From Sphingomonas sp. dw_22 (GTDB lineage: Bacteria; Pseudomonadota; Alphaproteobacteria; Sphingomonadales; Sphingomonadaceae): a DNA stretch of 64,000 nucleotides. The stretch spans positions 1-64,000 of the forward strand of contig NZ_JAAVVE010000003.1 of assembly GCF_018449795.1 (NCBI RefSeq), given 5' to 3'. The notes beneath the pieces were generated by a model, which made no database searches, was not told where the DNA came from, and saw nothing but the letters and a program-made list of their open reading frames with translations. A program made the translations under genes and the position numbers. Numbering within the stretch: position 1 is the stretch's first letter; the number at the start of each line of letters is the position of its first letter. This document shows, piece by piece, positions 52,251-61,451 of this stretch.

Positions 52251-53726
52251 ATGCCCGTAGATCCGAGTAACCCTTTCACCGATCTTTCTCTGCTCAACGG
52301 AGTAACATTCGATCAGCACGACCTGGCCCGCGCTAGCGCTGCTCAAGTCACACGTGTCAATTTTGACGTCAGGGTTTCCACCGTAACTAAGACAGGGGCG
52401 ACAACAGAATATCTCCAAGTTCCGGGGCAAGTGCATATAGAAAGCTACTACTATATCCCACCGGATGGGACCACTGCAAGCATATACTATAAGCCGCCCG
52501 TATTCGGTGTCATATCCTTTAGCAACATATTCGAGTCAGACGGTGTCACACCTAGACAATTCGCAATTCGGGGCTTCTCGCCTGACGGCTTGTTGCTTTC
52601 CCAAGTTTATTACGGAAATGTTCAATCATCTATCGGCGATTTGGATACTCTCGGCGGTGTCAGGATTCTAAGTGACGACGGCTTCGGCGCGGGGGCGTTC
52701 TCGTTTCCGGTGACATTCGGCTACGATCCGCAAGTTTACGCTGTGCCGGTCTGCTTTGCGGAGGGGACACAGATTGTAACGGCGTCGGGCCTTGCCAAGA
52801 TCGAGGATCTTTCCATCGGCGACGAAGTAGTGACGGTCGGAGGAAAGAGGCGGTCCATCAAGTGGATCGGCTGGACAATCGCGCAACCACCTCGCCATGC
52901 GTGCCCCTGGGAAGTCAACCCGGTTCGAGTCAAGGCTCACGCCATCGCCCCCAACGTGCCCGAACGCGACGTGCGGCTCTCGCCCGGTCACGCGATCCAC
53001 ATCGGTGGCGTGCTCGTGCCTGTTGGGCATCTCATCAATGGAGCAACCATTGTCCAGGACGAGGTGGAAACGATACGCTATTTCCACATCGAATTGGAGA
53101 CACATGACCTGCTACTCGCGGAGGGTTTGCCCTGCGAAAGCTATTTTGACGATGGCAATCGTAGGAGCTTCGCGAATTCTTCAGAAATTGTCGAGTTGCA
53201 TGGCCGACTCGATCCGAAGAGCTGGGACGATGCTTGCGCGCCCGTGGTCGCGGCGGGCCCCCAGCTGACCGACATTCAGCAGCGGCTGAATGCGCGTGCG
53301 GAGGAACTTGGCTGGGCTCGCTCTGAGGAGCCCGATCTTTCCATCCTCGCCGATGGCGTTGAAATTTTGCCGCAGTCCGTCGCCGATAACCGCTATCAGT
53401 TCGCCTTGCCCGCCACGGACGAGGCGACGCTTCGCTCAAATCATGGAGTGCTCGCGCACGTAATGCCCGGCCTGGCTGACCACCGCCGGCTTGGCGTGGC
53501 GGTTTCGCGCTTTTGGATAGATGGCATCGCGATCGACTTGGACGACGCGATGTTCGACGCCGGATTCTGTCCCGCGGAGGTGCACGAGGGGCGCGGCTGG
53601 CGCTGGACCAACGGCGAGGCGACGCTGAAACTCGGACGAACCAAGGCTGCGATGATTGAGATCGAGTTGGCGATGGTCGCGCCCAGCTGGACCCGTGCGG
53701 CACAGCCACTTCGGGCCGTGGCATAA
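52251..53726 (+). CDS. Hint-domain protein (Hint_2 family) downstream of tpsA
   Basis: The 491-residue protein starts behind AAGGAG, 27 bp after tpsA. Residues 1-165 form an unrecognised beta-rich region encoded by locally AT-richer DNA. Cys168 begins the Hint module (VCFAEGTQIVTASGLAKIED, LSIGDEVVTVGGKRRSIKWI, RDVRLSPGHAIHIGGVLVPV, IELETHDLLLAEGLPCESYF), the self-cleaving fold of hedgehog and intein proteins. The Cys, the SPGHA histidine and the THD segment expected for activity are present. A C-terminal 150-residue region is unknown. There is no signal peptide. It may act on or be part of the adhesin system. Confidence 0.88.
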   Translation: MPVDPSNPFTDLSLLNGVTFDQHDLARASAAQVTRVNFDVRVSTVTKTGATTEYLQVPGQVHIESYYYIPPDGTTASIYYKPPVFGVISFSNIFESDGVTPRQFAIRGFSPDGLLLSQVYYGNVQSSIGDLDTLGGVRILSDDGFGAGAFSFPVTFGYDPQVYAVPVCFAEGTQIVTASGLAKIEDLSIGDEVVTVGGKRRSIKWIGWTIAQPPRHACPWEVNPVRVKAHAIAPNVPERDVRLSPGHAIHIGGVLVPVGHLINGATIVQDEVETIRYFHIELETHDLLLAEGLPCESYFDDGNRRSFANSSEIVELHGRLDPKSWDDACAPVVAAGPQLTDIQQRLNARAEELGWARSEEPDLSILADGVEILPQSVADNRYQFALPATDEATLRSNHGVLAHVMPGLADHRRLGVAVSRFWIDGIAIDLDDAMFDAGFCPAEVHEGRGWRWTNGEATLKLGRTKAAMIEIELAMVAPSWTRAAQPLRAVA

Positions 53727-53732
53727 AGCGTC

Positions 53733-53761
53733 GAAGGCCCGGGCTCACGGTTCGGGCCTTC
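53733..53761 (+). terminator. Strong hairpin between hint gene and sulfotransferase gene
   Basis: GAAGGCCCG and CGGGCCTTC form a perfect 9-bp stem with an 11-base loop, seven bases after the Hint stop. No T-run follows, so it may end the operon partly or act as an mRNA processing or stability element. Confidence 0.5.
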
Positions 53762-53780
53762 CACTCAAAGGAGCGCTTCA

Positions 53781-55631
53781 TTGATCGACGTGATCGAGGA
53801 TCGGAACACTGAGCCGGCAGCCAGTGCGGTTTGTCCGTGTGGGTCTGGACTTACCATCAGGAATTGCTGCGAGCTCGATCCGCGACACGTCGAGATTATG
53901 CCCGCAGAGCGGCACGCTAAGCAACTGACAGCGTTGACCCGCGCCTATCACGCCGGAGATCATGATGCCGCGCGCGACCTTGCCATAGAAGTACTGGAGG
54001 TTTCGCCCGCTCAGCGCGATGCGCTCGGCGCGCTGTTCAATCTTTTGCGCGATTCCGGAAACATGCGGGCAGCCGCTTCGGCCGTTAATCGGCTCGCACA
54101 TTTTTATCCGAACGAACCTATCGTGCGATCAGTTGCCGCGAGTTTCTTCCTCCAGCATCATGAAATGCCGCGTGCTCAGCTTCACGGTAGGATGCTTGTG
54201 CGGCTCGCTCCGGAAGAAGCCGTGGCGCACTTCCTGATGGGCCGCGTTTTCCTTGCGAGCCACAACGCTCCGGCTGCCGAGTTCCACCTTCGCTTGGCTG
54301 AGCAACTTTCTGATCCCACGAAGCGGTCGGCGCACGATCTACAGGCGGCGCTCGCCGTATCCTTGCGCGAACAGGGTAAGTTCGACGAAGCTCGATCCAC
54401 GTTTGAGCGGATTTCCGTAGCGGGAGGGTTGACGGCCGATATGTTGCTGGACTGGGCCGCGCTTGAGCAATCGGTCCGCGATTTCGCTTCTGCCCTTGCG
54501 CTCCTCGATCGTGCGGACGCGGTGCAGCCTAACCATCCGCCCATTTCGGTGATGCGAGCCGAGATTCACCGCCAAGCCAACGCGCCTAAGCGGGCCCTCG
54601 AGGCTATCGGCGGACAAACCAAGGATGCCTCCGGTACCTTTGAGGCTTTGCTAACGAAGGGACAAATCCTCGATTCTCTGGGTCGCTATGACGAGGCATT
54701 TGCCTGCTTCGAAGTATATAAGGCGCGCGTGCGAGAAGCGGGCCGCCAACGCTATCTAGCAGATGAAGCGAATGCGCTGGTAAAGTCGCTCAAAGACTTC
54801 TTCACTAAGGGACGGACGCGGTTGTTGCCTCGTGCGACGGTTCGCGAGGAGTGTTCGCAGCCCGTCTTCATTGTTGGGTTTCCTCGTTCCGGCACCACAC
54901 TAGTGGAACAGACGTTAAGCTTACACTCGGAGATCTCTGCTGGCGACGAATTGCCGATCGTCAATTCCCTCGCGGATCGCGTTCAATTCCTACTGGGCAG
55001 TCCCGGTGCCTACCCGGTTGCGCTCAGCGAATTATGGCTGGGTGATCGACGGGGGCATGTCGACACGCTACGCGACCTATATCTCAACGAAGCCAACGAG
55101 ATGGGTGTGATCATCCCCGGAAAGCGATGGTTCACCGATAAGATGCCTTTAAACGAAACTCATCTCGGGCTTATCAGCCTGCTATTTCCTCGTTCTCCTA
55201 TCATCCATCTTATTCGGCATCCCCTTGATGTTGTTTTGTCGGTCTTTTCCAATGCGCTCACTCATGGTTTCTACTGCGCTAGCGAACTCGAAACCGCGGC
55301 GCACCATTACGCCCTGATTGCCGACTTGATCGATCACTACCGATCCGTGTTGCCGTTAAACTATCACGCGGTACGATATGAAAATCTGGTTACTGACCAG
55401 GAGCGTGAAGTTCGCGCCATGCTAAACTTCATCGGTGTTCCGTTCGATGCGACGACGCTCTCATTTCACAAAAATACCAGGCACGCTCGCACCGCCAGTT
55501 ATGCTCAAGTGACCGAGAAGCTCTACACTCGCTCGCGCTATCGCTATCGCAACTATCTAAAGCAACTAGAACCGATTGTTCCTATCCTTGAGCCGACGAT
55601 CGAACGGCTCGGCTATTCAATAGAGAGCTAA
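53781..55631 (+). CDS. SEC-C / TPR / sulfotransferase fusion protein
   Basis: The 616-residue protein starts at a TTG with AAAGGAG 7 bases upstream. It opens with a SEC-C zinc motif (CPCGSGLTIRNCC, residues 18-30) and continues with about nine helical TPR-like repeats (AARDLAIEVLEVSPAQRDAL, ALALLDRADAVQPNHPPISV). It ends in a sulfotransferase domain. PVFIVGFPRSGTTLVE (about 361-376) is the 5'-phosphosulfate loop for PAPS, and HLIRHPLDVVLS (about 475-486) is the 3'-phosphate loop. TPR-sulfotransferases of this type resemble protein-tyrosine sulfotransferases and often sit near large surface proteins. A target among TpsA or its glycans is plausible but inferred. Most of it seems cytoplasmic. 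Confidence 0.9.
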   Translation: MIDVIEDRNTEPAASAVCPCGSGLTIRNCCELDPRHVEIMPAERHAKQLTALTRAYHAGDHDAARDLAIEVLEVSPAQRDALGALFNLLRDSGNMRAAASAVNRLAHFYPNEPIVRSVAASFFLQHHEMPRAQLHGRMLVRLAPEEAVAHFLMGRVFLASHNAPAAEFHLRLAEQLSDPTKRSAHDLQAALAVSLREQGKFDEARSTFERISVAGGLTADMLLDWAALEQSVRDFASALALLDRADAVQPNHPPISVMRAEIHRQANAPKRALEAIGGQTKDASGTFEALLTKGQILDSLGRYDEAFACFEVYKARVREAGRQRYLADEANALVKSLKDFFTKGRTRLLPRATVREECSQPVFIVGFPRSGTTLVEQTLSLHSEISAGDELPIVNSLADRVQFLLGSPGAYPVALSELWLGDRRGHVDTLRDLYLNEANEMGVIIPGKRWFTDKMPLNETHLGLISLLFPRSPIIHLIRHPLDVVLSVFSNALTHGFYCASELETAAHHYALIADLIDHYRSVLPLNYHAVRYENLVTDQEREVRAMLNFIGVPFDATTLSFHKNTRHARTASYAQVTEKLYTRSRYRYRNYLKQLEPIVPILEPTIERLGYSIES

Positions 55632-55918
55632 CCTTGGGTAAGAAAATGTCGGGCGCTAGGACGTGCAATGTTCGTCACTTCTCAAGTGATAATAGTTACA
55701 ATCCAATTGCGAATTGCGGCATTTGATCGTTTGGAACGCCATGTATTCAGGCGTTGTGCCGAATTGACTGTTAGGATTGGTGGTGTCGACGGCGCGGTGC
55801 TTCTGTCTGTCTCTTGGATTCGCAAGGGTTTGGCAAACGAACTTTCCGCCGATTGCCCATAAGAAAGATGGCCCCGGAAAATCCCGGGGCCATCCATTCT
55901 ACGATCTTCTAACCACCT
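55632..55918. other. 287-bp convergent intergenic region
   Basis: A 64-codon frame (55668-55862) is AT-rich and not protein-like. The only clear structure is the strong terminator hairpin at 55867-55894. Nothing else is recognised. Confidence 0.4.
55867..55894 (-). terminator. Rho-independent terminator of the PstS-like gene
   Basis: GATGGCCCCGG and CCGGGGCCATC form an 11-bp perfect stem with a 6-base loop. Read on the minus strand it is followed by TTTCTT, so it ends the transcript of the gene at 55919-57964. It could also stop the convergent sulfotransferase transcript. Confidence 0.8.
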
Positions 55919-57964
55919 TCAGACGCCGGGGCGCAGATGGCAGGTGGAGTTGCTGGTGCTGCCACTTCCGTCCGTCTCGTCGATCCACAGGTTGAGGGCA
56001 CCGAGTGCGCCAGAGCCCTCCGCAGAGTTGACCGTCAGGAACGACTGCCGGATCGCATGCATCCAGTCCGGCGACAGAGCGCCGATGTTCGACCTGGCGA
56101 GCAGCCCGGAGCTGTTGAAGGTACCCCCCACGATGGTGAAGACACCGACATTTCCGTCCTGCTCGACATCCTGATCCTGATCCGTATTGTTGAGCAGGAA
56201 GTTCTGGATTGCCGCGCCGTTCGACCCGCTGTTGTCCTTCTTGTAGCAGGTGTAGCCCAGGAACTGGGTCGTGCCAGTGATGGGATAACCGACCGAAGGA
56301 TCTGCCAGCGACGTTCCGGCATAGAGCACGTCGTACCATGCGAACGGGTTGTTACGCGTCGCATTGCCGAGCGTGCCGCCCACACCGCCGTTCATGTACG
56401 CCGGAATGCGAACCTGACGGGTGTCGGTGGCGTTGAACGAGCCATCGCCGGTGCCGACCGCCTGCGGCGGATCGATCGTGCCGAAAGCATTGGTCGCGGC
56501 CTGGGCACTCGGCATCACGTAGGCGCCCGTCGCATCGTTCTCGAGCGCAGCGGCCTTCAGTCCGCCGGGGGCGGAAGGCGAGCCGTCGATGAAATCGGCG
56601 CCGATATAGCCGATCTTGCCGTTTAGCGCGACACTGGGCGCGGACGGCGAGGCGAAATCGATCCCGGCGCCCGTCGCCTTGATCGCGCCGGCGACGCGGC
56701 CGCTGCCGTCGGCAACCAGGAACCGACCCGCCTCATACAGCGGGTTGCCCGGCTGCGAGCTCACCTTGCCCGTGTTGGTCGACGGGGTCACGATGCTGGT
56801 GCCGTCGAAATATTCCGCGCCGACGCTGACGTAGCCGGTCGGGGTCACTGTGTTATTGCCCGCCTCGAGCTGGGTGCTGCCGGGGCTGCTCTGGAGGCCC
56901 GTATCGGCGCGGACAGTCTGGAACACCGGGCGGGTCGAGGCAGACACGCTTCGATCGTAGGGCAGCGTCTCGGCATTGATCTTGTAGTTGTTGGTGAGCG
57001 CCACGGTGTGGACGACGACGCCGGTGCACTGCGCGACGAGGGCGCGGGTGAAGATGTCGGTCGTGCCCGAACGGTCGAGACGGCCGACGAGGCGAACCGG
57101 CACGCCATCGGCAGCCCAGCGGCCCGGGGCCTCGGTCGCCTCGAGCGGGTCCATCAGGCTGGTGCCGCCATTGTCGGCGGTGAAGTTGGGGTCATTGAAG
57201 TTGACGATCGCGCTGCCGGCCGTCTGGTTGGCGAGGCTGGCATTGAACACGCCGCACAGGGTCTCACGGCTCAGGCGGAGGCCGCCGGCCGCGTTCCCCA
57301 GGATGTTCTGCGGGAACTGAATGTTGAACGAATAGTCATGCCCCGTGCTGCTGTTGTGGCCATAGACCGGAGCATAGGCGACCGCGACCGGGAGCACGAA
57401 CTTCGGGAACATGATCGGCGCGCCGCCGGCAGCGTAGGATGCGCCGGTAAGGCTCGGACCGCCCGTGTAGGCCGTGAGATCGGCGTCGGAAGCTGACGAG
57501 TCCGCGAAGGCGTACTGCACCTTCGTCCAGGTGCCGAACGGATTGGAAATGCCCGGGAACGCCGCGCTGAGATTGCCGACGCTGGACCAAGCGGTGCGAC
57601 CCGCGCCCGAACCCGAACCGACATAGCGCGCCTTGAAGCCCGGTTCGAGCTCGGTCGTCGCGCAGTTGAAGTTCGTTCCGCCTGCGGTGGGAAGATCCGT
57701 CGGTTCCGCGACGAACGTGACGGTTCCGGCGACGGTCGAGGAGCCGATCGCGCCCAGCCAGAAGTCTGGCGGCGTCAGCGCGTTCGGTGTGCCGCCCTTG
57801 CAGTTCAGCTCCTGAACGAGGACCAGCTGGACCGAGGTTGCGCCGGTGCCGTGCAGGAACAGCTCGCCGTCATTGGAAGCAGTGACCTGCGCCTGCGCGC
57901 CGGTCGCGATGATGGCGCTGCTGGCGACGCTCGCCAGGAACAGCGCGTTCTTGAAACGCTTCAT
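55919..57964 (-). CDS. Secreted PstS-like phosphate-binding protein (enlarged)
   Basis: The 681-residue protein has a signal peptide (ALFLASVASSAIIATGAQAQ). Its first half contains PstS-like substrate-binding features: SNPFGTWTKVQYAFADSS, FPKFVLPVAVAYAP, LRLSRETLCGVFNASL and VGRLDRSGTTDIFTRAL, the last corresponding to the phosphate-binding R-x-D-x-SGTT loop. The second half (about 350 residues) is beta-rich and of unknown type. Ordinary PstS proteins are about 350 residues long. It carries six cysteines and no transporter genes follow. Being divergent from a type II secretion operon, it is a candidate type II substrate, as known for phosphate-scavenging proteins of some pseudomonads. Confidence 0.82.
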   Translation of the reverse strand: MKRFKNALFLASVASSAIIATGAQAQVTASNDGELFLHGTGATSVQLVLVQELNCKGGTPNALTPPDFWLGAIGSSTVAGTVTFVAEPTDLPTAGGTNFNCATTELEPGFKARYVGSGSGAGRTAWSSVGNLSAAFPGISNPFGTWTKVQYAFADSSASDADLTAYTGGPSLTGASYAAGGAPIMFPKFVLPVAVAYAPVYGHNSSTGHDYSFNIQFPQNILGNAAGGLRLSRETLCGVFNASLANQTAGSAIVNFNDPNFTADNGGTSLMDPLEATEAPGRWAADGVPVRLVGRLDRSGTTDIFTRALVAQCTGVVVHTVALTNNYKINAETLPYDRSVSASTRPVFQTVRADTGLQSSPGSTQLEAGNNTVTPTGYVSVGAEYFDGTSIVTPSTNTGKVSSQPGNPLYEAGRFLVADGSGRVAGAIKATGAGIDFASPSAPSVALNGKIGYIGADFIDGSPSAPGGLKAAALENDATGAYVMPSAQAATNAFGTIDPPQAVGTGDGSFNATDTRQVRIPAYMNGGVGGTLGNATRNNPFAWYDVLYAGTSLADPSVGYPITGTTQFLGYTCYKKDNSGSNGAAIQNFLLNNTDQDQDVEQDGNVGVFTIVGGTFNSSGLLARSNIGALSPDWMHAIRQSFLTVNSAEGSGALGALNLWIDETDGSGSTSNSTCHLRPGV

Positions 57965-58476
57965 GGGTGTTCTCCTGTTGGTTGACTGCCTTCGGAATTG
58001 TCGATTGCCTCTCGGGTCAAAGCTCCGCCGCCCCCAAAAAGCACAATGCTTGGGTTGTGTGCGTTCACTCTCTTCAGGTCACGTAAAGTCATACCGCTCA
58101 ATCGTGAGAATGAACGGAGACCCTCGTTCTGCATTTATGGCCGTGTGATCCCGATCATCGTGAACCGGGTACTTCGGTGCGGGCCATTGCGAGAAGGAAT
58201 ATATCCTCTCGCTTAAATGTCGGCTGCGACTCGACTCTGAACCGACGATTAATTGCTAGTCCGACTTCATGACAGTTGTGTTATACTGCCATTTTGGCAC
58301 GAATTATCCAACTATAATGGAAAAAACATAACTCGATTCCGCCCCAAAGTTCAGGGGCGGATACCCGGATGTTTTGCAATTTTACTGTAGCATATTCTGG
58401 ATATGAGCTATCTATAGACGGCTACTCCAGATTCTATGTCCCGGAATTGGGAGCATGCACAACCAGAAGGTGGTAC
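57965..58476. other. 512-bp divergent intergenic region of PstS-like gene and gspE
   Basis: No gene is supported; the frame from 58369 only extends gspE upstream. The middle is AT-rich and carries a Pho-box-like site (58269-58286) and TATAAT at 58313-58318 reading toward gspE. It must hold promoters for both directions. Confidence 0.5.
58269..58286 (-). promoter_or_regulatory. Pho-box-like site
   Basis: On the minus strand the site reads GTATAAC-ACAA-CTGTCAT. Compared with the PhoB consensus repeat CTGTMAY-N4-CTGTCAT, the second half matches 7/7 and the first 5/7 with correct 11-bp periodicity. It lies between the PstS-like gene and the type II secretion operon and could serve either direction. 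Confidence 0.42.
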
Positions 58477-60240
58477 ATGACTATGGATAGCACAGTCCGG
58501 GCGGCAAATATTGAAAGTTCCTGTGACAAAATTCAGGAGTTGCCGGATTACGAGGATGCCACTGGCATCGAAGCATCCGAGCTGTCGCTCTCCCGCATGC
58601 TGCGCGAGCGCGGGCTCCTCCAGGAGGAATCCCACCAGCGCGCGATGCTGATCGTGCGGGAGTCGGGTGAACGACTCGAAGCGGTCCTGACGCGCCTCGG
58701 CATGATCTCCGAGGATCGGCTTGTCGCCGAGATGGCCAGTTTTCTCGGGATGGAGACTCTGGGCGCCGAGTCGATACCGACCATCGCGGTTGACGGGCCG
58801 GATCTCTCGCTTGGCTTCCTCCGCGACATCCGTGCAATCCCCATCGGCCTCGACGCGAGCTCCGTCCGCGTCGCCGTTTCAAATCCGTTCGACCCGTTCG
58901 TCGCCCAGGCGTTCGGCTTCATGTTCCAGCGGAACGTCGATCGCGTGGTCGGGCGCGCCAGCGATATCGATGCGGCAATCGAGCGGCTGTACCACGGGCA
59001 GCAGGCTCCTGCCGACGACGTGGACGAGAGTGTCGACGAGGATGATCTGGAGCGCCTCAAGGATCTGGTCAGCGACGCACCAGTGATCCGGGCGGTCAAT
59101 CGCCTGATCGCGAGCGCCGTCGACCAGCGCGCCTCCGACATTCACATCGAGCCCAGCGACGACGGATTGTCGATCCGCTTTCGGATCGACGGAATGCTGC
59201 GCAACGCGGGCCGGTTCCCGGTTGCAATGCGGGCCCCGCTGGTATCCCGGATCAAGGTCATCGCCACGCTGAACATCGCCGAGCGCCGGCTGCCGCAAGA
59301 CGGCAGGATGCGCATTTCAGTCCGCGGTCACGAGATTGACCTGCGCGTCGCCACGGCACCGTCGATTCATGGCGAGAGCGTCGTCATGCGCATCCTCGAT
59401 CGCTCGAAGCTGGCGCTCGATTTCGTCGCCCTGGGTTTCGATGCGCCGCTGATCGCGCGGATGCGGGAGGCGCTGGCGAAACCGCACGGCATCGTGCTGG
59501 TGACCGGCCCGACCGGCAGCGGAAAGACGACCACGCTCTATGCCGCGCTGTCCGAGCTCAACGCAGAGGAGCGCAAGCTCCTCACCGTCGAGGATCCGAT
59601 CGAATACCGCCTGCCGGGCGTCATCCAGACCCAGGTCAATCCTGCGATCGGCTTCACCTTCGGCTCGGCGCTGCGGTCGTTCCTGCGCCAGGATCCCGAC
59701 GTGATGATGGTCGGCGAGATCCGCGACGGCGAGACCGCGCAGATCGCCGTCCAGGCGGCGCTTACCGGCCATATGATCCTCTCCACCCTGCACACCAACA
59801 CCGCTGCCGGCGCGGTCTCGCGGCTGCTCGATATGGGCGTCGAGCCGTTCCTGCTGGGATCGGTGCTGACGGGCGTGCTCGCCCAGAGGCTCGTGCGCCG
59901 TCTTTGCCCCGACTGCAGGCTGCCGTTCGACCTGTCGGAAGGCGGACCGGAGACCCTGCTGCCGCTGCTCCAGGCGCAAGGCGTGCAGCGCCTCTATCAG
60001 GCCGTCGGTTGCTCGAAATGTGGAGGCACCGGCTATTCGGGGCGTATCGCCATCCTGGAATTCCTCCCGGTGGATAGCCGCATTTCCCGACTGATCCTCC
60101 AGCGCGCAGACACGCGCGACATTCTCGCCGCCGCGGAGGATGGCGGCATGCGCAGTCTCGCAGCCGATGGCGTCGCCAAGGCCGCCGAAGGCCTCACCAC
60201 GATCGAGGAAGTCCTGCGCGTGGCGAGCGGAGAAGGATGA
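58477..60240 (+). CDS. gspE: Type II secretion ATPase GspE
   Basis: The 587-residue cytoplasmic ATPase powers pseudopilus assembly. ATG 58477 follows AGAAGGTGG. The N-terminal GspE/PilB domain binds GspL. The core has the Walker A motif GPTGSGKTTTLY (about 343-354), the Asp box, LRQDPDVMMVGEIRDGET (Walker B) and TGHMILSTLHTNTA (His box). A zinc tetracysteine motif (LCPDCRLPF ... CSKCGGTGYSGR) marks it as GspE rather than PilT. The stop overlaps the gspF ATG. Confidence 0.96.
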   Translation: MTMDSTVRAANIESSCDKIQELPDYEDATGIEASELSLSRMLRERGLLQEESHQRAMLIVRESGERLEAVLTRLGMISEDRLVAEMASFLGMETLGAESIPTIAVDGPDLSLGFLRDIRAIPIGLDASSVRVAVSNPFDPFVAQAFGFMFQRNVDRVVGRASDIDAAIERLYHGQQAPADDVDESVDEDDLERLKDLVSDAPVIRAVNRLIASAVDQRASDIHIEPSDDGLSIRFRIDGMLRNAGRFPVAMRAPLVSRIKVIATLNIAERRLPQDGRMRISVRGHEIDLRVATAPSIHGESVVMRILDRSKLALDFVALGFDAPLIARMREALAKPHGIVLVTGPTGSGKTTTLYAALSELNAEERKLLTVEDPIEYRLPGVIQTQVNPAIGFTFGSALRSFLRQDPDVMMVGEIRDGETAQIAVQAALTGHMILSTLHTNTAAGAVSRLLDMGVEPFLLGSVLTGVLAQRLVRRLCPDCRLPFDLSEGGPETLLPLLQAQGVQRLYQAVGCSKCGGTGYSGRIAILEFLPVDSRISRLILQRADTRDILAAAEDGGMRSLAADGVAKAAEGLTTIEEVLRVASGEG

Positions 60241-61451
60241 TGGCGACCTACCGATACCGCGCGATCAAACTGGACGGATCGGCGCTGACAGGCGAGATGG
60301 ATGCGACCGACCGGACCGACGCAGTGGCAAGCCTGCGCCGCAACGGCGCGACCCTGCTGGAACTGACCGTTGTGCAGCCGCGCGCCCCGGGGCGTCCCCG
60401 ACGTCTCGGCGGCAAGGCAAGAGCGGCCGCTACGACCTGCATAAGTGAACTCGCGGTGCTGATCGGTGCGGGGCTGCAGCTCGACCGTGCGCTCGCCCTT
60501 GCAATCGAGAATGTCGAAGACAAACGGATCGCCGCCCATCTGGCGAACATTCTGCGGGACGTTCGAGAAGGAGCGCCGCTGTCACGCGCAATGGCGCAGA
60601 AGCCCGACCTCTTTTCACCCACCGCGATTGCCATGACGGAGGCGGGCGAAGCGAACGGCCGCCTTGGCGAGGCGCTGTCGCGTCTCGCGGCGACGCTCGA
60701 GCAGGAGGCCGAGCTTCGCCGGCTGGTCGGCTCCTCGATGATCTATCCGGTGGCCCTGCTGATCATCGCGGTCGGTGTCGTGCTGCTCATGCTCCTGTTC
60801 GTGGTCCCGCAGTTCGAGAGCATGTTCGCGAGCACGACCCAGAAGCTGCCCACCGCGACCGTGGTGGTCATGACGGCCAGCCGCTTGCTCCGTCACTATG
60901 GCCTGGCGCTGCTGCTGGGAGCTGGGGTTGTCGGCTTCGCGTTGGCGATCGCGATGCGGCAGCCGGCGATCCGTCTGGCTCGCGATCGCCTGGTGCTGTT
61001 GCTCCCCCTGTTCGGAGAGCTGGTTCGCCGCATCGATACGGCGCGCTTCGCGAGAACCCTCGGTGCCCTGATCGAAGGCGAAGTCGCGCTGCCTTCTGCC
61101 CTCGCGCTTGCGCGCAGGACCATCTCCAACCGCGTGCTGGGGGACATCATCGCGCGCGTCGCCGACGGCGTTAAAGAGGGTGGGGGCCTGACCGGGCCTC
61201 TCGCGGCGTCCGGCGCGCTGCCGCGCCTCGCCATCGGTTTTCTTCGCACCGGCGAGGAAACCTCGCAGCTCGGCATGATGCTGACCCGCCTCGCCGACGT
61301 GCTGGACCGCGACATCCGGACCAGGATCGAGCGGCTCATCGCCATCCTCACCCCCGTCATCACCGTCGTGCTCGGAGCGACCGTCGCATCGATCATCGCG
61401 TCGATCATGTCGGCAATCCTCGGCTTCAACGATCTCGCGCTGACATCATGA
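60237..61451 (+). CDS. gspF: Type II secretion inner-membrane platform protein GspF
   Basis: The 404-residue protein has two T2SSF repeats, each a helical cytoplasmic bundle (CISELAVLIGAGLQLDRALA; RIDTARFARTLGALIEGEVA). Membrane helices are LLIIAVGVVLLMLLFVVPQF, ALLLGAGVVGFALAIAM and VITVVLGATVASIIASIMSA. It overlaps gspE and gspG by 4 bases each, so translation is coupled. Normal length. Confidence 0.96.
   Translation: MMATYRYRAIKLDGSALTGEMDATDRTDAVASLRRNGATLLELTVVQPRAPGRPRRLGGKARAAATTCISELAVLIGAGLQLDRALALAIENVEDKRIAAHLANILRDVREGAPLSRAMAQKPDLFSPTAIAMTEAGEANGRLGEALSRLAATLEQEAELRRLVGSSMIYPVALLIIAVGVVLLMLLFVVPQFESMFASTTQKLPTATVVVMTASRLLRHYGLALLLGAGVVGFALAIAMRQPAIRLARDRLVLLLPLFGELVRRIDTARFARTLGALIEGEVALPSALALARRTISNRVLGDIIARVADGVKEGGGLTGPLAASGALPRLAIGFLRTGEETSQLGMMLTRLADVLDRDIRTRIERLIAILTPVITVVLGATVASIIASIMSAILGFNDLALTS

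Noticed and set aside
55668..55862. 64-codon frame in the intergenic region after the sulfotransferase
   Set aside because: No ribosome-binding site and no protein-like features.
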